NCBI GenBank assembly: GCA_910592205.1
Contig: CAJVPJ010000219.1
Coordinates: 1 to 34,078 of the forward strand
Direction of reading: 5' to 3'
Origin: Paraglomus occultum
Lineage: Eukaryota; Glomeromycota; Glomeromycetes; Paraglomerales; Paraglomeraceae
DNA length: 34,078 nt
Below, one piece after another: positions 25,016 through 34,078 of the stretch. The position numbers and the translations under genes are program-made. Within the stretch, counting starts at the first letter, position 1; every line of letters begins with the position of its first letter. The notes under the pieces were generated by a model. The model ran no database searches and was not told the origin of the DNA. It saw only the letters and a program-made list of their open reading frames with translations.

Positions 25016-26321
25016 GTTGGAAAAGGCAGAGAAATGAGGTGTTGTTTCAGACGACTGATTGGGTAAACAGTTTTCTTGAAGAAGAAAGCAGGAGAGAATT
25101 GAGTTTCAAACGTCCTTGAGATTATCCGAAATTTAGCGAGAAAATTCGTGTGAATTGATGGGCCAAATTGTTAATACAATGACCTCTCATATCCGGTTTG
25201 TTTGGGCATTTACTTTTATAATAATAAGGTACTGATCTTACAAACTTGGTGTTAGACCAATTGCTTGCGTAAATCTCAAATTTATTTTTAAACACTTCAA
25301 ATAATTTGTTTGCTATTCAACGAACGCGCGTTGCGTAATAGACAACTATGACAAGAGTACGAATATAGTAATAATACTTATGTGCGTGCTCAACCATAAT
25401 ATTAGCAATAGTAATGATGTCTTCGGATTATGTCAAACATTAGCCCCAGTCGAACGCTCATCAAATATAATAACCATTAATGTCGCCTGTATTTAACAAG
25501 TTTCCATAGTAATAGTAAACCGCAACGTATATTAATATTAATATCTCTTGATTCTATACTTTTCACGCGCTAAATGAACATCGATAATATTTATATTGCC
25601 ACTATTGTCCAAGTAAAACGAATAGTCTACGATGAACGTAGTTTCTATTAAGATGGACATTCAAGAATCATGAGCATCTCCTACGTACCTACGTTTAATA
25701 AGTAGCAGTAAAAACTCTTTTTGTTGTTCTCGAACGATGATCTGCTTAGACGCGACAAGGTTATCCATTTTGGTGATAACAATTTAGGCAACAATTGACA
25801 TCGGGACCAATCTTCAGAAAGATAAATTCTATGTAATTCAGTCTAACAGACCCAGTTGCACTTAACATTTGAGGAAACAACCACTTTGACCGTTTCATTA
25901 TAAATCGAATTACTAAAAATAAGATTCTCTTCACCTAAGTATGATGTATAACTAAAAGTCTCTGATACAGGATAAGGACGACCATATTCACAATTTTACA
26001 ATCATGCCTTGGCTACAGAATTAATTAAACGTGCGTTTATCTGTCTTGTTTGCTTTTTTGAATAATTTGTCGGGCAGAACTTAAAGATACTGTCGGCGTT
26101 TATCCTTCTGAAAATATCATTGCAATGCTGAAAGGAGTCCAATATGTATCATATCAAAGACATTTTTGAACAATCAAATACGCGCACTATAGTAAAAGCA
26201 CCAATTGTATTTTTGCTACTACGCTTAACCAATCAAATGCTGTAAGCAATTTTCTGAAGCGTCGCGCTAAAACTTTAATCGTGGGAATATCAAAGTCTTA
26301 TTGTGCTTCATAGCAGTTGAC
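25016..26321. promoter_or_regulatory. bidirectional promoter region between NUP155 and SEC8
   Basis: About 1.3 kb separates the divergent starts of NUP155 (minus) and SEC8 (plus). No gene is visible. A GC-rich palindrome AACGCGCGTT lies at 25323-25332 in otherwise AT-rich DNA and could be a factor site. Core promoter elements cannot be assigned by eye. Confidence 0.4.
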
Positions 26322-29300
26322 ATGGCCTACTATGTGAGCGATGATTGGGACGAACTGTATGTAGAGGCTACTAGAACAGCCAACGGGGATAGCCTCAAAG
26401 AGATGGAAGGCAAGTTGAGTGGTCGAGGTGCTATTTTATGGTTCTCAACTTACCTTATCTTACCTATCGATAGATGTTATGCGCATGATTAGCAATCAAT
26501 GGGACTTCATGCTTGATGCCGACGTAAGCAGACAGCAAACAACACGATTTCACTACTTAGCATGCTCATATTTTTGAAGCACACTTTTTATTAAAATACG
26601 TATTTTCTGCATCTAGTTCAATCCGGTTAAGCTTGCGCTGGCGTTACTTGACGATAGTTCTCTTGGTAAAGATTATGGAGCGTTTCAACGTACCATGGAT
26701 GTCTTGAATAAAGCTCTTGGACTTATAGTAAATGGTAAAGCATGCTTTTGGTTTGCATTTGATTTAATTGGGTCAGTAATCTAACTCTCTGTGCAGATTA
26801 CTATCAGGGCTTCAACAGCTCAATTGGAACATTTGGTGGTGTAATGATGAACATTGAAGGTAAGTTAAAGTATTATGGAAAGACATCAGTTCTGTGTTAT
26901 GATGTAGGATATATTATCGAGTATGAACGTTCTTTTCGTAATGAATTAGATTCGCAAGAACGAGTTTGCGAAATAAAGAATCAATTGAAGCAATGCAAGC
27001 AATCTTTACTGTCAAAGCGGGCGGATTTGATGCAATTGTGGTTTCGTAGTCAACAATACAAGGAGATGATAAGGATATTGGATTTAATGTATGTGGATAA
27101 GAGACATCAGTTAGCGAGTAAATGAGAAGAACATAATTAATATATTACCGGGATTGGGTATTTTGTATCCAACAAGTTTACTAAATACATGCTGAATACA
27201 CAGAGAAGAGGTTAAAGGAACGCCAGAAAAACTTGAAGTTCTTATTCGTGAGAAACATTTTCTCACTGCTGCCAGGACGCTTCTCGAGGCCATTCGCACA
27301 ATGGACAGAAGAGAGATGGCAGGCATTGGGGCCTTGTCTGATCTGAAACGGTATCTCAAAGCACAACAGAATGTACATACACGTTTTATTCACATAGTTT
27401 ATTTCATAACACCCATGACACTTACTCTTAATCATTCTAATAACCGCTCTTACACGTCTTTCCTCTTTTAATCAACTAGTCATTTCACGAAGTCCTTATA
27501 GAACAGCTTCACAACCATCTCTATCTCAAAAGCCCGTATTGTGATAGTCGGTGGGTTAGATATTCTAAAGATCAGGCTTCATGTAAGTAGTTAAAGCATA
27601 AGAAAGCTATTATTCGTAAGCGTTTATATTAATAATAAGGATGTACTGGAATCTAATCTAAATACGTCCAGGCAGTACCTGCAGCCATTTTTGACTTGAA
27701 TTCGGAAAAGGAGTTACGATCAGCGTCTAATCATGTAGATGGTATTGGAAGCAAGAGTCTTTCTGGTAATTGTACAAATATTTGGTTTGTTAATAAACTT
27801 CAATGCACACGTGTTTAATTTTCATGCTTATATTCACAATCGTATTTACAGTCAATACGTCAATCTCAATAAACTCATCACTGGTTCCCAGATCTCCTCG
27901 ATCCCCAATGCCGACTGCATCGCCTAAACCAGCAAGCCCCGCTTTGAATTTATCAGGAGATGATGAAGAAGTGGTATAGGGAAAACCCTGGTTATATTAA
28001 TGGATTTTGTCTCGACTATTATATGGCCACACCGCATTAATTATTAATGTTATGATTATAGATTAAAGAAAATTTAGGTATTAATCCTGAGTCGGATTCA
28101 TTTTATTACATGGAAATAATATTAGAATCGCTGGCATTGATCGGAAAACTACCACTTGCTCTGGAGGTCAGTGTGAAGGCTGATTTAGTAGAGTGGCCTT
28201 TAGATTTACAAGACTTTAACCAAATATACATTTTAATAGACGATAACTCAAAGTCTTCCAATAGAAATATACCAACTTGTGGACAAGACCATTGCCGAAG
28301 TAGAAGAACGGTAAATAATTACAGACTTTTTTTCCTCGAATGCATACTAAGTAATAGCATCATATTGTATTTAATAGCTCTATTGTAACTATCGTATCAG
28401 ATTTCTAAATCTTTTCTTTTCTATTTATACATTTTATTATTCCCACCCACTGAATAGGCGAACAGTTGATGTGTTTGCGACGATGAATACTAAAAAAACT
28501 GATCACATAAACAGACATTTTTTTGATTCACCAAAAAACGAAACGCAAATGGAAATACTTCGAGACCTTCTTTGGACTTTATATTCGAAATTAGATGCTG
28601 TATTACAGGGACATAGATTTATTCTGAACGTTGTTGAGAGGATAAGTAGGGTATTTATCATTAAGAATAATGGTGGGCGAGTATGAGAAAATCAGTAAAT
28701 GTAGAGCTTTAATCAAATTTATCACTATATCCTAATAGAGGCCAAGTTACCTTAAGAACATTAACGGTAAGAGTTATTCCTAATAACCAACGGTTGATCA
28801 AAGATCCTGTATTTCAGTTGAGAAAACTGAGTTATATTTTATTAGGGACACAAAAGATAAGAGTATATTCCTTCATAGAAATATGGAAACCAATTCAAAG
28901 CGAAGTATGTATGCTTTAAATTGATTAACTATATTAGTTCACTTTCATGGTTTGTCCAATTATTCGCATTTGTTTGTTAAATGCTCTGCATAATTGATTT
29001 TAGCTACGTGCCTTGTTGCGAGATTATATCACCGATGATGAACGAGAAAAAGATACCTTTGCAACACCTGCGGCAACTATGAACGACCTCATTAAAGAGA
29101 AAAAGCCGCGAGACAGATCAAAGGTTTGTTTTAATGCACGATAGTAGAGGACTTGATGCAATGGGTTATGCTTTTACGTGTAGCTGTCGTTTTTTATTGA
29201 TTTATACTCGTTATCTTCACTTTATTTTATAGCAACTCTTCAAATTTTCAGACTCGGATCAAACGAGTACTATCGTCCTCGACAAACAATACGACGAAGA

Positions 29301-31990
29301 CATCTCAAAGGTGTTACAGAAATCTCTACCAGATATATTTGGGAAGAATAACGGCGACCGTATTGTATTATCTGGTCTAGTGGTTGATAAGTTTGCAAAC
29401 ACAAACATGACCGTTGGACATAGGCTGGTAGTGAGACCAGACCCATTCAACGTGTCGGTGCTGTTTGAGCCGACAATGGTATTTCTTAACAACGTCAAAA
29501 ATATCGTTTCGTCCAGGTGAGTTAACCATATTAAGGTCAAATTGTACTAAGTAGCAATTGTTAACCATCATTCTCTTTTCTAGTGGTGATGCAGGGACTG
29601 TTGACTTCTCAGTGTTCTTGGATGATTTCGTTTTTAATGTATTCTTGCCGCAAATTGAAGATAAGGTTATGGAGTTATTCGACCAGGCTACTAATGGTAG
29701 GAATACGTTGAGACGCTTTAGATTATGGCTGTTTGCATTCATAGTTCATTTTTATTTGTGATTAGACCCACGAGCTTTCCAAGAAGACGCTAAATACAAG
29801 AGATTTGCACCACTGCCCATTGTAAAGGTAATCAATTGAATGTGTGGCATAAAAACAAACAACGCTTGCATTTTACCTTTACTTATGCGACGTTGTTTAC
29901 TGTTGATAGAGTACGTCTTCGCTCATGATGCTTATCGAAAATCTCTGCTCAATGTTTCGAACGATGTCTTTTCATAAAGACGAATATGGTAAAATGATAA
30001 TAAGAATCTTGACAAAATACTACGTCAATTGCTTTGAACAATATCAAGGTATATACTGTTACAATTAATATCTCGCGTATACATACACTGTCACGTAAAA
30101 TAACTCTTTTTTGTTCTTGATGCAGCTATTGTATCAAAGAACTCGCTAAAAGATGACTCTTCTGACTCGAGAAATCAGCAAAAAATTAGTGCCACATGGG
30201 TACAGCAAGATCAACTTGCCGATGTATTCGCTCAATATCCTTATCTTGCTGACGACGCAGTAAAGAACAGGAGAAGAAGAATTGAGCTATGCAAAAAGGT
30301 GACCTTATATACAATATGGGAACATTCGAACAAATAGATTGCTAAATTATTATAAACATTGACTTTCTTTTCCATCATCATTATAGGAAATCAAAACTCT
30401 GATGAGATTTAAGAAGAATAGGGTCATCCGAACTGGAGAGTTGATAATCGATGGGAATAAGATGAAATCTGTTGCTACTCTGTATCATAGCTTGGTACGT
30501 GAAATGTATTATTAGCACGATATTTATAGATGGGTTTATTAATAATTCTGCGGAAATATTTATTAATTTATGATTGAATGGTTGGCTGCTTAGAAATGGT
30601 TTGTCGCCAAAATATGGCAATTACGTGGCCTGGCATACGAGAATGTTGCTAGAATGGATGATGGTAAACTGGTAAGAAATTAAATACCCCCATTTTCTGG
30701 TCTTGTAAATGCTAATGGAATATATAGACATCATTGTATCGGGATATAACCAGAATTTCTACTACGAACGTTTTTGTTAATGACTGCTGTAACAATAGGC
30801 CAAATCTAATCGTCGTTGGTCATCTTATGATGCATTCAATATGACTGGAGTTGCAGTAAAAAAGGAAAAAGAAAAGGCTAAGAATGATGAAGAGGTTTTG
30901 TTGCCATTGACTGGCGAAATGGCGACGTGAGTATGGTTATGTTAGGGAAATTGTCTTAGGTCGAGATAATTATTCCGTACATTAATTTTATAAGCATTGC
31001 TTTTCTTTTGGGGACTTTATCGATTCTTTTGTTACATGCAGTCGGTTTGATGCACTACTGGCCACCTTCCAACAGTTAGCGGAACAGTGTCTATTTACCC
31101 TTCGTGTCGAGATTCGTTGCCATACTATGCATTACATAGATCTTGCAACTAGAGAAGTAAGTAGTGCATGTTATACGTCAATTGAAGCCAGGGAACAAAG
31201 ATTTGATTTTGAACGGAATTAAAGTGTTGGAAGTAATCAAACTTTTTGCTATTATTAACGTAATAACTTTAGGGTAATTATCAACTGATGGAAGAAGCAG
31301 TCGAGCCTGACCCATATATTATCCAACTAAATGCAGACCTTGTCAAGTGTGATGATTGTCTCTCATCTAGTCTGCCTTCGCGAGAACACAAGTAAGTACA
31401 AGAATTTGTATATTGTGCGTAATGATATAATATTAATACGACTCCGATTAATCAATTCGTCTTTTTATGGCTCTTGTTAGATTTATATTCGAAGGCCTTG
31501 ATCTATTGATGGAAAAACTCCTGATCAACAACGTTTCCTTCATGAAGAATCTAAATCTTAACGGAGTTAATAAAATGTTGCGTAACATCCTGGCTCTCCA
31601 ACAGAATTTGAAGAATATCGTGGATACTCCAATGGAAATATCTTTAGATAAAGCAAAGCAATATTATGAATTGTACAAACACGGGCCTGAGGTATGTAAT
31701 CGATAATGCATTCCTTCTTAGTTCTATTAATACGCACTAAATAATTTCCTGCTATTCTTAATTGTTTTTAGGCTATGCTTGCTTCTGTGCGGAATAATAA
31801 GAACAATCGGGACAACAAACCTGAATTTACGTTCGAAGAATATCAGGCTATGCTTGAGGTTATTTATAACATAGATAGTGCTAAAGAACCAGATACAGCT
31901 GGGAGACTGGATGGTGGACCATCGCAAAATAGGCGATTGTTTAACGAGCATTTGCTTGAACTAAATGAATTGATGCTTGATTTCTTGTAG
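26322..31990 (+). CDS. SEC8: exocyst complex component Sec8
   Basis: Twenty-seven exons join in frame to 1,102 residues: 26322-26409, 26474-26523, 26617-26734, 26797-26859, 26950-27088, 27204-27372, 27480-27582, 27676-27765, 27852-27973, 28062-28166, 28240-28310, 28458-28650, 28739-28766, 28804-28904, 29004-29123, 29233-29516, 29584-29696, 29766-29827, 29910-30048, 30126-30298, 30387-30494, 30594-30671, 30799-30926, 31042-31156, 31273-31391, 31481-31691, 31772-31990. The N terminus has the Sec8 signature NPVKLALALLDDSSLG, then YYQGFNSSIGTF, LLSKRADLMQLWFRSQQYKE and LIEEVKGTPEKLEVLI. A Ser/Pro-rich linker in exon 9 is probably disordered. The C terminus carries FTFEEYQAMLEVIYNID, as in the family. 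Sec8 forms part of the exocyst, tethering secretory vesicles at sites of polarised growth. Intron 1 is GC-AG (AAG|GCAAGT). ATG 26322 is the first in frame; an extra upstream exon cannot be excluded. Confidence 0.95.
29541..29617 (+). repeat. left arm of a 77-bp perfect inverted repeat (inside SEC8)
   Basis: This segment covers the end of SEC8 intron 16 and the first 34 bases of exon 17. Its exact reverse complement is 34002-34078, which reaches the last base of the window, so the true repeat may be longer. Identity continues through the intron without a mismatch. At the other side it stops sharply: base 29618 does not pair with 34001. Confidence 0.97.
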
Positions 31991-32388
31991 ACAACATATA
32001 CTAATATGCTGAATTATAATTAATTATTGTTTGTTGGATAGTGGTGATAGAAGTATATGATTAGAAATGGTTTTCTGTATTAGTATTAGTATTAGATCGC
32101 GTATTAATAGATGTCTCGCACTATTTCAATGATGGTCGTGTAACACCAATATAAATACTTTTGGTAGATCAGAAATTAATCCCTGCCATGAGTTTTTAAT
32201 AGTATATGCTTATTGCTCATTACATTTGTCGCAAAGTATGTCTTTGAGAAAATGAATTAAAAGTTTTGCAATTCTTATCTCAATAACTAGAGGTTATTCG
32301 TTAGCCGCCTTCGGCGGCGGGTGAGGTAGTAGGGGGAGGTTGGGTTTGTATGAAAATATAAAATTGTTTGTTAATGAGGTGTGATAAT
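31991..32388. other. SEC8 3' flank
   Basis: This holds the presumed SEC8 3' UTR, a short TATTAG/TAGTAT repeat (about 32078-32096) and, at its right end, the GC-rich hairpin listed separately. No gene was seen. Confidence 0.4.
32304..32318. repeat. GC-rich hairpin GCCGCC-TTC-GGCGGC
   Basis: This is a perfect 6-bp all-G/C stem with a three-base loop, followed by a G-rich run (GGGTGAGGTAGTAGGGGGAGG, split by the hairpin end). It is striking in such AT-rich surroundings. It lies 314 bp past the SEC8 stop and 70 bp past the end of the small minus-strand ORF. It might be a terminator-like or processing structure, or part of a mobile repeat. Confidence 0.6.
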
Positions 32389-32724
32389 CTACGAAATCGG
32401 TAATACGTTGTGTTCTAGTCGTTCTAGTCGGTTATATTCATGAATTACTTCAGAATCAACTATGAAAACATCTTTGTGGAGGGATTGTATTTCGATTTGG
32501 TCACATGTGGTAGGCGGGGTGATGGTCTTCATGGTGGAAGATTCAGGTGTATGATCATTAATATTAGTTGAATTAACAACATCCATCGTAGTTGTATCAT
32601 ACTTTAGAATAGATTGACAAGTGGTTAATGTTTGGACTATAGTTACGGAAACTTCGTCGAATGGTAATGGATATTCATTTGAAAATTCTCTAAATCTGTT
32701 TAGTCTGAAATTGTGTTGAGACAT
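32389..32724 (-). CDS. hypothetical 111-residue protein
   Basis: This is a single uninterrupted frame starting MSQHNFRLNRFREFSNEYPL and ending LERLEHNVLPIS. Its composition is protein-like (Thr/Ser/Asp-rich middle, charged C terminus VIHEYNRLERLEHN) without low-complexity runs. There is no signal peptide or membrane segment, and I recognise no family. It lies between the GC-rich hairpin and the MITE, in the accessory part of the window. It could be a short lineage-specific gene, one exon of a larger gene, or chance. Confidence 0.35.
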   Translation of the reverse strand: MSQHNFRLNRFREFSNEYPLPFDEVSVTIVQTLTTCQSILKYDTTTMDVVNSTNINDHTPESSTMKTITPPTTCDQIEIQSLHKDVFIVDSEVIHEYNRLERLEHNVLPIS

Positions 32725-33211
32725 TGTTGTAGTTATGTGTATTAAAAAGTGACAAATTACGGGAAATATATATATAGTTGTTTTTCTTCTTTTGCAAATC
32801 TATTTACGTTGATGGATAAATTTATTATTATGTGTAAACGCTTTCTTTTACTCATGTGTTTTATGAAAATAGATTGGCTTAATCGATCTGCTCGTTACAA
32901 CAACAATAGTGCTGTAAATATTGGTTACTCGTAGTTATTTAAGAGCAAATATTGGTCTATTGATTATTTATAATATTAATCTTGATGTCAATATGTCTAA
33001 TAAGTTTATTTGCAAATAGGAAAATGTTGTATTTTAGGTGAATTCGCACCGGTTATTGTGAATAGTTCATTATACATTTGCGTCTTACACTAGTACTGAT
33101 TATGTATCGGAAATAACTATATAAATTGCTTTATATGGTAATATAATAAAAAATTTTCGCCGTGGGATAAAGGGATCTGTGTTACCGATGACCCGATGAA
33201 GGCAATTGATC
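32725..33211. other. AT-rich spacer left of the MITE
   Basis: No supported gene. An open frame at 32749-32934 is AT-driven. Right before the MITE, 33199-33209 (AAGGCAATTGA) is an inverted copy of part of the MITE end (TCAATTGCCTT, 33217-33227), making an 11-bp-arm hairpin across the element boundary. Confidence 0.45.
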
Positions 33212-33400
33212 TACAGTCAATTGCCTTTAATTCGACCCCCTTTAATTCGATTTCGCCGATAATTCGATCGCTTGAGCAAGACCCGAAAAATATTTTTATT
33301 ATTGTTTTCCTCAAGTACGTCTGCCGTTAATTCGACTTATACGTTAATTCGACCGATGACTCTGGAACGGAGGCGGTCGAATTAAAGGCAGTTGACTGTA
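33212..33400. mobile_element. MITE-like element, TA-flanked, with about 29-bp terminal inverted repeats
   Basis: The left end TACAGTCAATTGCCTTTAAT (from 33212, continuing TCGACCCCC) is matched by the inverted right end (TACAGTCAACTGCCTTTAAT, continuing TCGACCGCC, read back from 33400), with two mismatches in about 29 bp. The element proper is 33214-33398 (185 bp), starts with CAG and is bounded by TA on both sides. That is the target-site pattern of Tc1/mariner/pogo transposons. The word TTAATTCGA or a close variant recurs at least six times inside, in both orientations. It has no coding capacity. A pogo/Tigger transposase of the kind left at 370-720 is a plausible source of mobility, but this is inferred. 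Confidence 0.8.
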
Positions 33401-33606
33401 CATAAATTAGTATTAGTATTTGGAAACATTAAATTAAAAGTCTTATTTATGACTAACTTCATTATATCGATATTGTATATATACTTACATACAGTATATA
33501 TGCTCTGCTCTTAATTTCAAATTTTTCTTCTTTTGTTGGTGTTTGCTCTGTTGTTAACATTTTCTTGTGGTACGTTTGTCAGTTTTATTACTCGTTATTT
33601 CTTTTT
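33401..33606. other. AT-rich spacer right of the MITE
   Basis: No supported gene. The stretch from 33401 to about 33540 is AT-rich with short TATA/ATAC runs. A minus-strand continuation of the neighbouring ORF in another frame (VEKEITSNKTDKRTTRKC) is open for about 18 codons, so that gene may extend here through a GTAGAA donor or a frameshift. Confidence 0.3.
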
Positions 33607-33879
33607 CTACTTCGGTTTCCGAATAGAAGCAATATCGGTATCTAATTTTAAACGTTTACTTGTCGTAATTATAATTTCTATAATGTCGTCTTTCATTAGT
33701 GCAAATTTTCCAGTGATGTGATAAACGCAATCTTGCTTAAGTTCTTGGAGAGCCTTACCGTTATCGTCAAAATCAGAATCATCGGAATTGGTATTACTTA
33801 TCGGCAAATACTGGCAAAACTGAAACGTTTGAAAAGTGCCAGCATTGTCTGACTTTACCCTTTTGAACAATCTTTTCAT
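33607..33879 (-). CDS. hypothetical 90-residue protein, possibly truncated
   Basis: An open frame begins MKRLFKRVKSDNAG, with an acidic stretch (NTNSDDSDFDDNG) and then a beta-strand-like block, CVYHITGKFALMKDDIIEII, followed by TTSKRLKLD. The last block resembles the strand-rich, OB-fold-like segments of uncharacterised lineage-specific fungal proteins, but I cannot name a family. It ends abruptly after SIRKPK. The downstream frame shift suggests a truncated copy or a missed splice. The ATG lies 122 bp from the breakpoint of the inverted SEC8 fragment, and both read on the minus strand. Confidence 0.4.
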   Translation of the reverse strand: MKRLFKRVKSDNAGTFQTFQFCQYLPISNTNSDDSDFDDNGKALQELKQDCVYHITGKFALMKDDIIEIIITTSKRLKLDTDIASIRKPK

Positions 33880-34001
33880 TGATAGGTTCAGATTTTACGA
33901 AAAGCAATATAAACTATTTGAGATAAAGACGCAATCATTTTTTGATAATCTCTTTTTTTGATTTTTTGAGATGATAAGTAGAGTTTGCGTTTGTTTTCCT
34001 T

Positions 34002-34078
34002 GAACACTGAGAAGTCAACAGTCCCTGCATCACCACTAGAAAAGAGAATGATGGTTAACAATTGCTACTTAGTACAAT
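34002..34078 (-). pseudogene. inverted partial copy of SEC8 (intron 16 end plus start of exon 17)
   Basis: Read on the minus strand from the window end, this is base-for-base identical to 29541-29617, including the intron and the TTTCTAG| acceptor. It breaks within exon 17 after codons for SGDAGTVDFSVF. Beyond the break the sequence is unrelated to SEC8. The copy reaches the window edge, so upstream exons may also be duplicated outside. Perfect identity in an intron means a very recent event, or an assembly artefact such as a folded-back or wrongly joined haplotype. Confidence 0.93.

Noticed and set aside
33117-33314. 65-codon minus-strand frame reading KGVELKAIDCRS
   Set aside because: It is a translation of the MITE end and its flank, not a gene.
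1-34078. CRISPR array, tRNA or rRNA genes
   Set aside because: No regularly spaced repeats were seen. Candidate GGTTCGA-like words fall inside coding exons or lack a matching A-box and acceptor stem.

Overview
This is a nuclear fungal window: AT-rich, with genes broken by many short GT-AG introns (mostly about 60-110 nt) that often carry CTAAT-like branch sites. It holds large housekeeping genes, a fused fungal-type glutamate synthase and transposon debris. An arbuscular-mycorrhizal (Glomeromycotina-type) or other early-diverging fungus fits best. That placement is inferred from composition, intron density and a Tigger/pogo remnant, not from a marker.

Layout. 1-1797: possible first exon of a gene running off the left edge (minus), a decayed CENP-B/Tigger-type transposase fragment (370-720), and a hairpin beside a perfect CRE palindrome. 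1798-3743 (+): a five-exon FAD-dependent amine-oxidase-like protein with a C-terminal membrane segment. 4365-10975 (-): complete five-exon GLT1, the fused NAD(P)H glutamate synthase. 10976-15060: a 4-kb gene-poor stretch. 15061-18081 (-): RNR1, the ribonucleotide reductase large subunit, ten exons including a 19-nt first exon. 19171-25015 (-): inner-ring nucleoporin NUP155/NUP170, many exons. 26322-31990 (+): exocyst subunit SEC8, 27 exons, head-to-head with the nucleoporin. 31991-34078: an accessory tail with two small unrecognised ORFs, a TA-flanked MITE-like element, a GC-rich hairpin and, at the very end, an inverted, base-perfect copy of part of SEC8.

The genes do not form a pathway or cluster. 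GLT1 serves nitrogen assimilation, RNR1 dNTP supply, NUP155 nuclear pore assembly and SEC8 exocytosis. The points most worth a second look are the inverted SEC8 fragment with its open chimeric tail, an RNR1 that keeps its radical-chemistry residues but lacks the usual C-terminal redox cysteine pair, and the MITE, whose ends suggest mobilisation by a pogo/Tigger transposase. Splice sites were read by eye from frame continuity and family similarity. The SEC8, RNR1, GLT1 and FAD-oxidase models keep frame through every junction. The nucleoporin model was checked only in part.
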